Shown here: positions 36,137 through 46,074 of the stretch, in pieces
Layout of the letters: each line of letters starts with the position of its first letter
How positions within the stretch are numbered: position 1 is the first letter of the stretch
Assembly: GCF_022171985.1 (NCBI RefSeq)
Contig: NZ_JAJVHF010000001.1
Location: forward strand, 806,001 to 870,000
DNA from: Huaxiibacter chinensis
GTDB taxonomy: Bacteria; Pseudomonadota; Gammaproteobacteria; Enterobacterales; Enterobacteriaceae
Direction: 5' to 3'
DNA: 64,000 bases
Notes under the pieces: model-generated
Databases searched by the model: none
What the model was told of the DNA's origin: nothing
What the model saw: only the letters and a program-made list of their open reading frames with translations
Translations under genes and position numbers: made by a program

Positions 36137-36892
36137 CTATGCCCCCAGCGTGGAGCCGCCGTCCACCACGATATCCTGTAACGTAATATGGCTGGCGGCA
36201 TCGGAGGCAAGGAACAAAATCGTGCTGGCGACTTCCTGTGGACGGGCAATCTTACCCAGCGGAATGCCCAGCTTAAACTGCTCGCCAAAGCCGCGTACCC
36301 GCTGTTGTTCTGCATCATCACTGGTCCAGAGCGTCCGCTGCATGTCCGTATCGGTTGAACCCGGCGACACCAGATTCGCGCGCACGCCGCTACCTGCCAG
36401 CTCCAGCCCCACCGTCAGGGCCAGGCTTTTAAGCGCCGCCTTCGATGCCCCATACGCGCTCATCCCCATACGCGGCGTATGCGCAGCGTCAGAAGCGACC
36501 GTGACTATCGCGCCTCCCTGCTGGCGACGAAACTGCCCCATCGTCTGCTGGAAAAGGTTAAACGCTCCGCCGACGTTTACCGCGAAGGTCTGCTCCCAGT
36601 CCTCCCGGGAGAGTTGGTCGGTTGCGCCCATGCGCAGGATCCCCGCCGCATTCACCAGCACGTCCAGACGATCGATCGCGTTCAGAAGAGCGCCGCACAC
36701 CTCGCGCACCTGCTGTGCGTCAGCGACGTCCAGCGTTGTGGTCGTAAACGGATAGTCCGCCTGTGCAAAGGCCAGGTCGAACCCGGTCACCGTTGCGCCT
36801 GCGTCGACAAATGCCCGGGCAGTCGCGTAGCCAATCCCCTTCCCGGCTCCGGTGACCCAGACGGTTTTGCCAGTAAAATCCAGTCCCGCCAT
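36137..36892 (-). CDS. entA: 2,3-Dihydro-2,3-dihydroxybenzoate dehydrogenase EntA
   Basis: A 251-residue SDR that oxidises 2,3-dihydro-2,3-dihydroxybenzoate to 2,3-dihydroxybenzoate (DHB) with NAD. It has the cofactor motif TGAGKGIGYA, NAAG, and Tyr/Lys in MSAYGASKAALK. The ATG at 36892 overlaps the entB stop by one base (TGATG) with AGGTGA upstream; a GTG at 36895 is an alternative. Confidence 0.95.
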   Translation of the reverse strand: MAGLDFTGKTVWVTGAGKGIGYATARAFVDAGATVTGFDLAFAQADYPFTTTTLDVADAQQVREVCGALLNAIDRLDVLVNAAGILRMGATDQLSREDWEQTFAVNVGGAFNLFQQTMGQFRRQQGGAIVTVASDAAHTPRMGMSAYGASKAALKSLALTVGLELAGSGVRANLVSPGSTDTDMQRTLWTSDDAEQQRVRGFGEQFKLGIPLGKIARPQEVASTILFLASDAASHITLQDIVVDGGSTLGA

Positions 36893-37746
36893 CACTTCAC
36901 CTCACGGGACAGTAACGCCCACCAGGCATCCAGCGTAGGATTTTTCGCCAGCATGACAAAATCGATATCGCCATGCACTTTACGCCAGCGTGCCGCCAGC
37001 GCCATCATGCGGACTGAATCCAGACCGTAGTCGATCAGGTTTTCATCATCCATCGGCTCGTCGGATTCGTCCAGCAGAGGCAGGATCGCCGCACGCAGCG
37101 CCGCCTTCGACGCCGGTACCGACGGCAGTAGTTCGTCAGTCATGACCACGCGCCCGGTACGCCCCGCCACATACTTCAGTGACATCAGATGCTCTTCGCG
37201 GCTGAAATCGGCCAGCGCATCGGCAATAAAGAACGGTTTGATATCACGCATAAACGCATCGGTGGCGGTGGTCATGCAGCCGATATGGGCATAGACCCCG
37301 GTGATGAGCAGCTGATTACGCCCGGTCTCTTTTAGCATTTGTTCCAGCGGCGAACGGTGAAACGCGCTGTAGCGCCACTTCACCAGCACCGTGTCGGCTT
37401 CGTCTGGCGTCAGTTCTGCCACAATACGCTGCTGTTCCGGGGAGCGCGTCAGGCCCGGTCCCCACATATCGTTGAGCAACGCGCGGTCTTCATCACTCTG
37501 CTCTTTGGGTTGCGCGGTGTAATAGACCGGAATGTTATGCGCTTTACAGTAATCGCGGAGTTTAGCGATATTCGCCACCACCTGCGCCATCATCGGGCTA
37601 TTTTCGCCCCAGAAGTGAAGGAAATAGTCCTGCATATCGTGGATCAGCAGCGCGGCACGCTCAGGTTCAAAAGCCCAGCTCACTTTGTTATCCGGCAGTT
37701 CAGCGGCGGTTGGCAGTGCATAGCCGTTTAATTTTGGAATGGTCAT
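36892..37746 (-). CDS. entB: Isochorismatase / aryl carrier protein EntB
   Basis: A 284-residue two-domain protein. Residues 1-205 form an isochorismatase that yields 2,3-dihydro-2,3-dihydroxybenzoate. Residues about 210-284 form an aryl carrier domain with phosphopantetheine site Ser244 in GLDSVRMM. EntE loads DHB onto it, and EntF takes the DHB. It starts 10 bases after entE and overlaps entA. Confidence 0.95.
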   Translation of the reverse strand: MTIPKLNGYALPTAAELPDNKVSWAFEPERAALLIHDMQDYFLHFWGENSPMMAQVVANIAKLRDYCKAHNIPVYYTAQPKEQSDEDRALLNDMWGPGLTRSPEQQRIVAELTPDEADTVLVKWRYSAFHRSPLEQMLKETGRNQLLITGVYAHIGCMTTATDAFMRDIKPFFIADALADFSREEHLMSLKYVAGRTGRVVMTDELLPSVPASKAALRAAILPLLDESDEPMDDENLIDYGLDSVRMMALAARWRKVHGDIDFVMLAKNPTLDAWWALLSREVK

Positions 37747-37756
37747 ACTTTTTTCC

Positions 37757-39367
37757 TCAGCCCCGGGCGCGTTCAGCCAGCCACAGGCGCAATTGTTTCT
37801 TGTCCACTTTCCCTACCGGCGTCAGCGGCAGTGCATCCACGCACTCCACGCGATCCGGTAGCTTGAATTCCGCAACGCCCTGCTCGCGCAGGAAACGACG
37901 CACGTCCACCGCACGCAGCGGTTTGCTCACCACCAGGTAAGCGCAGCTTTTCTCGCCCAGCAGGCTATCTTCCATGCTGACCAGCGCCGCATGGATCACC
38001 GCTTCGTTGCGCAGCAGCAGGTTTTCAACCTCTTCTGCGGCGATCTTCTCGCCACCGCGGTTGATCTGATCTTTCTCGCGGCCCTGTACCGTGATATAGC
38101 CCTGCTCATCGATAGAAATCAGATCGCCAGAACAGTAGAAACCGTCAGCATCAAAGGCGCTGGCGTTGTGTTCCGGGCTGTTGAAATAGCCCCGGAAGGT
38201 ATAGGGTCCGCGGGTCATCAGGCGTCCGACTTCTCCCCGCGGTAACGGATGACCGTTTTCGTCGGCAACCCAGACTTCATCATCCGGAGACATCGGACGG
38301 CCCTGGGTGTTCATGATGCGTTCAGGCGAATCATCCAGCGCGGTGTAGTTCACCAGCCCTTCCGCCATGCCGAACACCTGCTGAAGCTGGCATCCCAACT
38401 CGGCAGGAATGCGCGCGGCCAGCGTGGCGGAAAGCCGTGCGCCGCCTACCTGCAGCAGCTCCAGAGAGCGTAACTGTGCCGCGTCTGCGCCCTCGGCAAT
38501 CGCCTGTAGCCACAGGCTGACCGCAGGAGGCACCAGCGAGGTAACGTTGACCTGATGCTTTTCAATCAGCGGGAAACAGATCGTCGCGCTCGGATCGTTC
38601 GCCAGCACCACGCAGCCGCCAGCCATAAAGATCCCGAGCGAGCCGGGAGAGCTCATCGCAAAGTTATGCGCGGCAGGGAGCGCGTTCAGATAACGGGTAT
38701 CGGCATGGATTCCGCATACCTCATTACTGCGGCGAATGCTGTAGTCATAGTCGTTATGCGTGCGCGGGATCAGCTTCGGCGTGCCGGTACTGCCCCCGGA
38801 GAGCTGGAAGAAGGCCACTTCATCCGCAGGCGTTGGCGAGGCTATAAAATTATCCGCCGGACGGGCGATCGCCGCTTCAAGCGCATGTTCGCCACGGTCG
38901 CCGCGCAGCAACACCACGCGCACAGATCGATGCTGATCGACAAAACCATTGAGGAAATCATCGCCCGTAAACAGCGCATGCTGACGATCCGCAATCAGCA
39001 CGACCGGTTTAATTTGCGAGGCGTAGGCGTTGAGTTCACTGCGCTGATGGCTGAAGAGCGCATTAACCGGCGCCACGCCCGCCTGTAACAACGCGAAGAA
39101 GGTGATATAAAATTCGGCCACGTTGCCCAACTGCACCAGCGCGGTCTCACCGCGCTTGATGCCCTGGGCCTGTAGTGCGCTGGCCAGATTATTCACCGCC
39201 TGATGGAATTCCCGGTAGGTGTAGTGACGATCGCCGTCAATAATAGCCAGGGCATCACTGTCCGCATGGCGGGTCAGGATGTGGGTCAACGGCAGATCCT
39301 GCCAGTAGCCTTTTTCACGGTAGCGCCGGGCAAACGCCTCGGGCCAGCGGGTAAAGGGGATGGTCAT
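37757..39367 (-). CDS. entE: 2,3-Dihydroxybenzoate-AMP ligase EntE
   Basis: A 536-residue ANL-superfamily adenylating enzyme, the same length as in E. coli. It activates DHB with ATP and transfers it to the EntB carrier domain. The P-loop-like [13 protein letters not shown], the YCSGDLI and the catalytic-lysine region [12 protein letters not shown] are visible. It lies 9 bases after entC in the operon. Confidence 0.95.
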   Translation of the reverse strand: MTIPFTRWPEAFARRYREKGYWQDLPLTHILTRHADSDALAIIDGDRHYTYREFHQAVNNLASALQAQGIKRGETALVQLGNVAEFYITFFALLQAGVAPVNALFSHQRSELNAYASQIKPVVLIADRQHALFTGDDFLNGFVDQHRSVRVVLLRGDRGEHALEAAIARPADNFIASPTPADEVAFFQLSGGSTGTPKLIPRTHNDYDYSIRRSNEVCGIHADTRYLNALPAAHNFAMSSPGSLGIFMAGGCVVLANDPSATICFPLIEKHQVNVTSLVPPAVSLWLQAIAEGADAAQLRSLELLQVGGARLSATLAARIPAELGCQLQQVFGMAEGLVNYTALDDSPERIMNTQGRPMSPDDEVWVADENGHPLPRGEVGRLMTRGPYTFRGYFNSPEHNASAFDADGFYCSGDLISIDEQGYITVQGREKDQINRGGEKIAAEEVENLLLRNEAVIHAALVSMEDSLLGEKSCAYLVVSKPLRAVDVRRFLREQGVAEFKLPDRVECVDALPLTPVGKVDKKQLRLWLAERARG

Positions 39368-39376
39368 GATAATTCC

Positions 39377-40552
39377 TCAGTGCAAACCAAAAACATTGAG
39401 CATGGTCGAAAGCTTCACGCCGGTTTCACGCCATTCACCCACGGGTGAGGACGCCGGGACAATGCCCGCGCCGGCAAACAGGCGAACCCTGTTTTCGTTT
39501 AAACGCGCACAGCGTATGGTGACGACCCATTCGCCATTCCCTTCGCTGTCGCACCATCCGACGATGCCGCCGAACAGTTCACGATCGAAGGGCTCCAGCT
39601 CGGCAATCAACTGTTTTGCCGCCTGGTGGGGGAAGCCGCTCAGCGCCGGCGTCGGGTGCAGCAGACACGCCAGCGTCAGCGCATTTTCATGATCGCGCGC
39701 CTCGCCTTCGACCGGCGTGGCCAGATGCCACAGGGTCGGCGTGGTGATCAACTGAGGCGAAGAGGGCATGCTGAGGTGATGGCTGCGGGGTTCCAGAATG
39801 GCTTTCATCGCCTGGGTCACCAGATCGTGCTCATGGCGATCTTTTTCTGAGGCCAGCAGTTTGTTTCCCGCTTCCCGATCCAGCATATCGTCCGGCTGAC
39901 GACGGGCAGAGCCTGCCAGCGGCAGGGAGCTAAAGTGCGCGCCCTCTTTACGCAGCAGCAGTTCCGGGCTTGCGCCCAGCAGCACGCCGCCATCTTCCAG
40001 CGGGACGTGGAAGTTAAAGCTTGCCGGGTTTTGCGCGATAAGGCGCTCCAGCAGCGCACCGCTGTCGATCTTCCGATCGGTGGCGATATCAATCAGGCGC
40101 GAAAGCACCACTTTATTCACCTGCGGCGTAGCGGTCAGCGCGGCGGCGCGCGACACCATCTCTTCAAACACCGGTTGCGGCGGGATCTCGGTCCGGTTTG
40201 CGACCTTCAGCGCCTGGGCGGCAGAGTGATAGCAGGCGGATTTTTGCCGCGCCGTGCGTGAAAATGCCTGCCAGCTCTCTGGAATAAACAGTGATGACGG
40301 TTTGCGAGTATCAAACGGGATAGCGCCCACCATGATTGGCTGGGCAATGCCGCTGGCCTTCGCGTCGCGGAAAGCCTGGGCTAACGTTTGCTGAAAGTGC
40401 CCGGCGGGATCGTCGCCGCCGACGGCGGATTCAGTAAAACGGGCAAAGCAGCCTGACGTGGTGAAGCTGCGATAAGGCGACATAAAGAAAAAGCTGTCTG
40501 ATTGCAGCGTGGTCGCGTTGTGGTGAACTTCCTCAGCCAATGACGTATCCAT
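39377..40552 (-). CDS. entC: Isochorismate synthase EntC
   Basis: A 391-residue chorismate-utilising enzyme, the same length as E. coli EntC, converting chorismate to isochorismate, the first step toward enterobactin. The conserved block HPTPALSGFP and C-terminal FAGAGIVPASSPVGEW are typical. It heads the entCEBAH operon, divergent from fepB, with a Fur box in between. Confidence 0.95.
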   Translation of the reverse strand: MDTSLAEEVHHNATTLQSDSFFFMSPYRSFTTSGCFARFTESAVGGDDPAGHFQQTLAQAFRDAKASGIAQPIMVGAIPFDTRKPSSLFIPESWQAFSRTARQKSACYHSAAQALKVANRTEIPPQPVFEEMVSRAAALTATPQVNKVVLSRLIDIATDRKIDSGALLERLIAQNPASFNFHVPLEDGGVLLGASPELLLRKEGAHFSSLPLAGSARRQPDDMLDREAGNKLLASEKDRHEHDLVTQAMKAILEPRSHHLSMPSSPQLITTPTLWHLATPVEGEARDHENALTLACLLHPTPALSGFPHQAAKQLIAELEPFDRELFGGIVGWCDSEGNGEWVVTIRCARLNENRVRLFAGAGIVPASSPVGEWRETGVKLSTMLNVFGLH

Positions 40553-40582
40553 ATCATCCTCCTAAAATGATAAACGCAGTAC

Positions 40583-40601
40583 GAATAATTATCATTTATA
40601 T
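40583..40601. promoter_or_regulatory. Fur box, entC-fepB promoter region
   Basis: Read on the minus strand, this 19-mer contains AAATGATAATTATT and matches the Fur consensus GATAATGATAATCATTATC at about 12 of 19 positions. It lies 31 bases upstream of entC and serves the divergent entC/fepB pair, as in E. coli. Confidence 0.7.
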
Positions 40602-40739
40602 TTTCGATGGCTAACCTAATCGCACAGCGCGATGGTGTCAACCACAGAGAGTGCATCTTGTGCGACTAACGCTTGCATCCCTGTCGGGCATTCATGAAAA
40701 TGAGAAGCATTAACTTCAACAAAAACAGGATGCCGCTTC

Positions 40740-41699
40740 GTGACTCTTTTCGCTGTTTGCCGTAAGGCCCTTCTTTTATCAGGACTTTTTGTTTTAGGAC
40801 TAACCTCAGCGTTTGCCGCAGACTGGCCGCGTCAGGTGACGGACAGCCGTGGCACGCATACGCTGGAGAGCAAACCGACGCGTATTGTGTCGACCAGCGT
40901 CACGCTCACCGGTTCGTTGCTGGCCATTGATGCACCGGTCGTGGCAAGCGGCGCAACGACGCCCAATAACCGCGTCGCAGACGATCAGGGGTTTTTGCGC
41001 CAGTGGGGCGATATCGCGAAAGAGCGTAAGCTCACCCGTTTGTATATTGGCGAGCCAAGCGCCGAAGCCGTCGCGGCACAAATGCCGGATCTGATCCTGA
41101 TTAGCGCAACCGGAGGGGATTCCGCGCTGGCGTTGTACGATCAGCTTTCCGCCATCGCCCCTACGCTTGTGATCAATTACGATGACAAAAGCTGGCAGGC
41201 CCTTTTGACCCAGCTCGGCACGATTACCGGCCAGGAAAAACAGGCCGCCGAACGAATTGCTGCGTTTGATCAGCAGCTCACGCAGGTGAAAAAGCAGATG
41301 AAATTGCCTCCGCAGCCGGTGAACGCCATCGTCTATACCGCCGCCGCGCACAGCGCCAACCTGTGGACCGCCGAGTCGGCCCAGGGCCAGTTGCTGCACC
41401 AGTTAGGCTTTACGCTGGCTGACCTCCCCGCCGGATTGCAGACGTCAACAAGCCAGGGCAAACGCCACGACATCATTCAGTTGGGTGGAGAAAATCTGGC
41501 AACGGGGCTGAACGGTGAGGGATTGTTCTTGTTCGCAGGCGATCAAAAAGATGTGGAGGCCATTTACGCCAATCCGCTGCTGGCACACCTGCCTGCGGTA
41601 CAAAACAAACGCGTCTGGGCGCTGGGGACAGAGACGTTCCGTCTGGATTATTACAGTGCGATGCGGGTGCTGCAGCGTTTAGAGGCCACGTTCAGATAA
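40740..41699 (+). CDS. fepB: Ferric enterobactin periplasmic binding protein FepB
   Basis: A 319-residue type III periplasmic binding protein that carries ferric enterobactin from FepA to FepDGC. A signal peptide is visible (hydrophobic residues 8-24, cleavage probably in AFA-ADWP). The start is GTG at 40740 with AGGA upstream; an ATG at 40730 is in another frame and hits a stop. Blocks [19 protein letters not shown] and [13 protein letters not shown] match E. coli FepB. Confidence 0.95.
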   Translation: MTLFAVCRKALLLSGLFVLGLTSAFAADWPRQVTDSRGTHTLESKPTRIVSTSVTLTGSLLAIDAPVVASGATTPNNRVADDQGFLRQWGDIAKERKLTRLYIGEPSAEAVAAQMPDLILISATGGDSALALYDQLSAIAPTLVINYDDKSWQALLTQLGTITGQEKQAAERIAAFDQQLTQVKKQMKLPPQPVNAIVYTAAAHSANLWTAESAQGQLLHQLGFTLADLPAGLQTSTSQGKRHDIIQLGGENLATGLNGEGLFLFAGDQKDVEAIYANPLLAHLPAVQNKRVWALGTETFRLDYYSAMRVLQRLEATFR

Positions 41700-41705
41700 T
41701 ACTTT

Positions 41706-41760
41706 TCCGGCCCTCTCCCCACTGGAGAGGGCCGGGATGAGAGCATCAGGCCGCACTGTC
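41706..41760. repeat. Palindromic repeat between fepB and entS
   Basis: A single copy (CCTCTCCCCACTGGAGAGG core, GATGAGAGCATCAG arm) fills the 46-base gap between the convergent genes and overlaps the last codons of entS, providing its Ser-Ala-Ala-stop ending. Confidence 0.8.
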
Positions 41761-42993
41761 GTTCAACACAACCTCCTGCCTGAACCGCCGCAGCTCCACC
41801 AACACCAGCACTAAAATTCCACCCACCAGGGCTAATGCAAACCCGCTGCTGCTCGCCGACGCCACCGGGGTCATCATCGAACCTAATCCACCGAGGATCG
41901 CCGCGCCAATCGCATCGCCCGTCACGTTCTGCGCGGTCCACAGCCCGTTGATGCGACCCAGCATCCCTTCTGGGGTTTGCGTCTGGATCAAGGTGTATTG
42001 CAATAGCGAGCTGATTGCGCTGAGCCAGCCAAAAATCACCAGACACAGCACGCCCAGCGCCCACACCGGCATCAGGCTGAAGAAGCCAATCGCAACAAAC
42101 GCGGCCAGCGTCGCCAGCAGCACGATCAGTCCCGGTCGCGTGCTGTGCGCAAGGTTACCGCTGGTCAGCGCGCCGCAGGCCGCCCCGAGCGGGATACCTG
42201 CATATAAGATACCTATCTCCGAGGCGCTCATCTGCCACTCGCCTGCCAGCGCCGGGTACAACACACGCACCGCGCTCGCCATCGTCAGCAGGCCGCCGAT
42301 CAACGCAATGCCGCCAATCAGCGGGTGGCTGAACAGAAAACCGATCGCCGCCATCAGGGATTTCAGCGGGTGCTCACGCTGCTGCGGGGGTGGCGGTAAT
42401 ACCGGTAAACGCAGCAGCGTCAGGGTGGTAATAAAGGTGCCCGCCGCCGCCAGACCGTAGTTCCACGCCACGTTGCCGGTCGCCAACAGCAGCCCCCCTG
42501 CCATGGGTGAAATCACCGATCCCAGTCGTACGGTGAGCATAGTGATCGCCCCCGCCTGCATCAGGTTTTCGCGCCCGACCAGCGCAGGCGTCGCCGCCAG
42601 CAACGCCGTAACGCCGAGCGATGCAAAAAAGCCGTCCCATAATCCCAGGACATAGATCGCTATCAACGAGGGCTCCGGTAACAGGGCATTCAGGCACAGC
42701 CCGACGAACCCCACGCCACAGGTGCCGCGCGCCAGTAAAATGAGTTTTTTGCGCTCATAGCGATCGGCCAGCACGCCCCCCACCATCAGGCCAATAAACA
42801 TCGCGCTGCCCGTTAAGGTGACGGAAAGACCCACCAGCCAGCTCGACTGGGTCATCGCCTGGATCTGTACAGGTACCGCGACGCCTAACAGGCCCAGCGA
42901 TAAAATGGAGATAAAACGCGCAATAAAGACGGCGCGAAACGCCGGATGTGATTTGAGCAGGCTGAGATTGAGCAGCCAGGATTTTTGATTCAT
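41746..42993 (-). CDS. entS: Enterobactin exporter EntS
   Basis: A 415-residue major-facilitator transporter with about 12 hydrophobic segments that exports newly made enterobactin across the inner membrane. The motif [15 protein letters not shown] between helices 2 and 3 is typical of MFS drug-type exporters. It is divergent from fepD with Fur boxes between. The C-terminal codons and stop come from the adjacent repeat. Confidence 0.95.
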   Translation of the reverse strand: MNQKSWLLNLSLLKSHPAFRAVFIARFISILSLGLLGVAVPVQIQAMTQSSWLVGLSVTLTGSAMFIGLMVGGVLADRYERKKLILLARGTCGVGFVGLCLNALLPEPSLIAIYVLGLWDGFFASLGVTALLAATPALVGRENLMQAGAITMLTVRLGSVISPMAGGLLLATGNVAWNYGLAAAGTFITTLTLLRLPVLPPPPQQREHPLKSLMAAIGFLFSHPLIGGIALIGGLLTMASAVRVLYPALAGEWQMSASEIGILYAGIPLGAACGALTSGNLAHSTRPGLIVLLATLAAFVAIGFFSLMPVWALGVLCLVIFGWLSAISSLLQYTLIQTQTPEGMLGRINGLWTAQNVTGDAIGAAILGGLGSMMTPVASASSSGFALALVGGILVLVLVELRRFRQEVVLNDSAA

Positions 42994-43062
42994 GACAAGG
43001 CCTTGAGGTCTAACGGTCTACCATTTCCATGGCCGCACATGCTAACATAGCCAAATAAGATA

Positions 43063-43087
43063 GATAACGATAATTACTATCATTATC
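43063..43087. promoter_or_regulatory. Two overlapping Fur boxes, entS-fepD promoter region
   Basis: Two 19-mers offset by six bases (43063-43081 and 43069-43087) each match the Fur consensus at about 16 of 19 positions. This is the strongest Fur site in the window and lies 18 bases before fepD. Confidence 0.85.
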
Positions 43088-43104
43088 AAATCATGGACGT
43101 GGCT

Positions 43105-44109
43105 ATGTCGTTTTCCTCTCCCGCGCTGCGCGCCTTTGCGGTGCCCGCTTTACTACTGCTGTTACTCATTGCAATGGCCCTCAGCCTGCTGGTTGGCGCC
43201 AGGTCTCTGCCCGCCTCGGTGATTGTCGATGCGCTGTCAGGCACCTGCCAGAGTGCGGATTGCACAATTGTGCTGGATGCCCGACTGCCCCGCACCCTTG
43301 CCGGCCTGCTGGCCGGGGCCGCGCTGGGTATGGCGGGAGCGCTGATGCAAACCCTGACCCGCAATCCGCTTGCCGATCCGGGCTTGCTGGGAGTCAACGC
43401 CGGGGCCAGCTTTGCCATTGTGCTGGGCGCGGCCCTGTTTGGTTTTTCGTCCCCGACAGAACAACTGCTGATGGCCTTTTGCGGCGCGCTGGCGGCGGCG
43501 TTAATCGTGGCGTTTACCGGCAGTCAGGGCGGCGGGCAGCTCAGTCCGGTTCGCCTGACGCTGGCTGGCGTCGCGCTCGGTGCCGTGCTTGAAGGGCTCT
43601 CAAACGGCATCGCCTTGCTTAACCCGGATGTCTACGATCGGCTGCGCTTCTGGCAGGCCGGTTCGCTGGATATCCGCACGCTGGACACATTGCATCTGGT
43701 CGCCGTGCCGGTGATCGTCGCCGGTGTGGTCGCCCTGCTCTTAAGCCGGGCGCTCAACAGCCTGAGTCTGGGCAGTGATACCGCCACCGCGCTGGGCAGC
43801 CGCGTTGCGCGAACCCAGCTTATCGGCCTGCTGGCAATAACCGTACTCTGCGGTAGCGCAACGGCGGTTGTGGGTCCGATTGCGTTTATTGGGCTGATGA
43901 TGCCGCACATGGCGCGCTGGCTGGTGGGCGCGGATCATCGCTGGTCGCTGCCGGTGACGCTGCTGGCAACCCCCGTTCTGCTGCTGTTTGCCGATATTAT
44001 TGGCCGATTGCTGGTGCCCGGCGAGCTGCGCGTTTCGGTGGTCAGCGCCTTTATCGGCGCACCGGTGCTGATATTTCTGGTGCGTCGTCAGCGTGGAGGG
44101 AGCCTGTGA
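43105..44109 (+). CDS. fepD: Ferric enterobactin ABC permease FepD
   Basis: A 334-residue FecCD-family permease with about 9-10 transmembrane segments, working with FepG and FepC to import ferric enterobactin. The ATG at 43105 (MSFSSPALRAF) gives the E. coli length; the ATG at 43093 lies only 6 bases after the Fur boxes and adds four residues. Blocks TLTRNPLADPGLLGVNAGAS and FIGLMMPHMARW are diagnostic. Its stop overlaps the fepG GTG start. Confidence 0.93.
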   Translation: MSFSSPALRAFAVPALLLLLLIAMALSLLVGARSLPASVIVDALSGTCQSADCTIVLDARLPRTLAGLLAGAALGMAGALMQTLTRNPLADPGLLGVNAGASFAIVLGAALFGFSSPTEQLLMAFCGALAAALIVAFTGSQGGGQLSPVRLTLAGVALGAVLEGLSNGIALLNPDVYDRLRFWQAGSLDIRTLDTLHLVAVPVIVAGVVALLLSRALNSLSLGSDTATALGSRVARTQLIGLLAITVLCGSATAVVGPIAFIGLMMPHMARWLVGADHRWSLPVTLLATPVLLLFADIIGRLLVPGELRVSVVSAFIGAPVLIFLVRRQRGGSL

Positions 44110-45098
44110 ATACGCCGTCAAAACGCCTGGTCCTGAGCGCATTACTGCTGATTTGCGCCAGCCTGCTCGTGGCCGTCTGGAGCCTGCGCAGCGGCGTGGT
44201 CACCCTCGATTTTTCTCAGGTCTTCCATGCCCTCACCGGCAACGCGCCGCGTAATGTCACCCTGGTGGTGACCGAATGGCGATTGCCGCGCGTGGTGATG
44301 GCCATCCTGGTGGGGGCCGCCTTGGGCGTGAGCGGTGCCATCTTCCAGTCGTTGATGCGTAATCCACTGGGCAGCCCGGACGTCATGGGCTTTAATACCG
44401 GTGCCTGGAGCGGCGTGCTGGTGGCGATGGTGCTGTTTGGGCAGCATTTAACCGCCATTGCCCTGGCGGCCATGGCGGGCGGGATACTCACCTCTCTGAT
44501 CGTCTGGCTGCTGGCCTGGCGCAACGGCATTGAAACCTTTCGTCTGATCATTATCGGCATTGGCGTTCGCGCCATGCTGGTGGCCTTTAACACCTGGTTG
44601 CTGCTGCAGGCATCGCTGGAAACCGCGGTGACCGCAGGCCTGTGGAACGCCGGTTCGCTTAACGGTCTGACGTGGTCAAAGACCCTGCCCGCCGCGCCCA
44701 TTATTCTCGCGATGTTCGTCTTTGCACTCCTGCTCATCAGGCGAATGCGTCTGATGGAGATGGGCGATGACACTGCCAGCGCGCTGGGCGTGAACGTGGA
44801 ACGCTCGCGCCTGACGCTGATGCTGGTCGCGGTGGTGCTGACGGCTGCCGCCACGGCGATTGCCGGGCCTATCTCCTTTATTGCGCTGGTCGCACCGCAC
44901 ATCGCGCGGCGAATCAGTAACACCGCACGCTGGGGGGTGACCCTGTCGGCACTGTGCGGGGCATTACTGCTCTTAGCGGCCGATCTCTGCGCCCAGCAAC
45001 TCTTTATGCCTTATCAACTTCCGGTAGGTGTGGTGACCGTCAGCCTTGGCGGTATTTACCTCATCGTCTTGTTAGTTCAGGAGTCACGCAAGAAATGA
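44106..45098 (+). CDS. fepG: Ferric enterobactin ABC permease FepG
   Basis: A 330-residue FecCD-family permease that pairs with FepD. The start is GTG, overlapping the fepD stop (GTGA). Blocks FQSLMRNPLGSPDVMGFNTGA and FIALVAPHIARR are characteristic. It overlaps fepC by ATGA. Confidence 0.95.
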   Translation: MNTPSKRLVLSALLLICASLLVAVWSLRSGVVTLDFSQVFHALTGNAPRNVTLVVTEWRLPRVVMAILVGAALGVSGAIFQSLMRNPLGSPDVMGFNTGAWSGVLVAMVLFGQHLTAIALAAMAGGILTSLIVWLLAWRNGIETFRLIIIGIGVRAMLVAFNTWLLLQASLETAVTAGLWNAGSLNGLTWSKTLPAAPIILAMFVFALLLIRRMRLMEMGDDTASALGVNVERSRLTLMLVAVVLTAAATAIAGPISFIALVAPHIARRISNTARWGVTLSALCGALLLLAADLCAQQLFMPYQLPVGVVTVSLGGIYLIVLLVQESRKK

Positions 45099-45895
45099 CC
45101 CAAACCGCAACCCGCTTGCGCGGCGAAAACCTAAGCCTGGGCTATGGCAAAAAAATCGTAGCCCACGATTTAACCGTGGCGATCCCCGAAGGACATTTTA
45201 CGGCGATTATTGGCCCGAACGGCTGCGGCAAATCGACGCTGCTGCGTACGCTCAGCCGCTTGATGACCCCGCTACACGGAAACGTCTTTCTGGACGGAGA
45301 GATTATTCAGCGCTTCGCCAGCAAAGAGGTGGCGCGACAAATTGGCCTGCTGGCGCAAAACGCGACCACGCCAGGCGATATTAGCGTGCAGGAGCTGGTC
45401 GCCCGGGGGCGTTATCCCCACCAGCCGCTGTTTACCCGCTGGCGAAAAGAGGACGAAGAGGCAGTCACCCGGGCGATGCACGCCACCGGCATTACCGATC
45501 TGGCGCGGCAAAGCGTGGACACCCTTTCCGGGGGGCAACGCCAGCGGGCGTGGATTGCGATGGTGCTGGCGCAGGAAACCTCGATTATGCTGCTGGACGA
45601 GCCCACCACCTGGCTGGATATCAGCCATCAGATTGATTTGCTGGAGTTGCTGAGCGACCTGAACCGCACGAAGGGTTATACGCTGGCGGCAGTGCTGCAT
45701 GATTTGAATCAGGCCTGTCGTTATGCCACCCATATTATTGCCCTGCGCGACGGGAAAATCGTGGCAGAAGGCGCACCCAAAGCGATCGTGACGCCGGACC
45801 TGATTGAGCGAATTTATGGTATGCGTTGCGTGATCATTGACGATCCGGTTGCGGGTACACCGCTGGTGGTGCCGCTGGGGAAGCGTGCGGTCTGA
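45095..45895 (+). CDS. fepC: Ferric enterobactin ABC ATPase FepC
   Basis: A 266-residue ABC ATPase with Walker A GPNGCGKST, signature LSGGQRQR and Walker B IMLLDEPTTWLD. It powers uptake of ferric enterobactin by FepDG. The ATG overlaps the fepG stop, with AGGAG upstream. Its final codons (RAV-stop) run into the palindromic repeat cluster. In E. coli fepE would follow; here it is absent. Confidence 0.95.
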   Translation: MTQTATRLRGENLSLGYGKKIVAHDLTVAIPEGHFTAIIGPNGCGKSTLLRTLSRLMTPLHGNVFLDGEIIQRFASKEVARQIGLLAQNATTPGDISVQELVARGRYPHQPLFTRWRKEDEEAVTRAMHATGITDLARQSVDTLSGGQRQRAWIAMVLAQETSIMLLDEPTTWLDISHQIDLLELLSDLNRTKGYTLAAVLHDLNQACRYATHIIALRDGKIVAEGAPKAIVTPDLIERIYGMRCVIIDDPVAGTPLVVPLGKRAV

Positions 45896-46072
45896 TGCCC
45901 TCACCCCGGCCCTCTCCCACAGGGAGAGGGAGTAAAAAACCCACTGCCCACAGGGAGAGGGAGCAAAAACCGCACTGCCCACAGGGAGAGGGAGCAAAAA
46001 CCGCACTGCCGATAAGGACCGGACGCAAACTGTTCCCTCTCCCTATGGGAGAGGGTTAGGGTGAGGGGAAAC
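45886..46072. repeat. Palindromic repeat cluster with 31-bp tandem units, fepC-entF gap
   Basis: One copy starts within the last fepC codons and another ends beside the entF stop. Between them a 31-base unit (CACTGCCCACAGGGAGAGGG plus AGCAAAAACCG) recurs with starts at 45943, 45974 and 46005, the third copy being incomplete. The cluster fills the whole 179-base gap, the position of fepE in E. coli. Confidence 0.85.
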
Positions 46073-46074
46073 CG

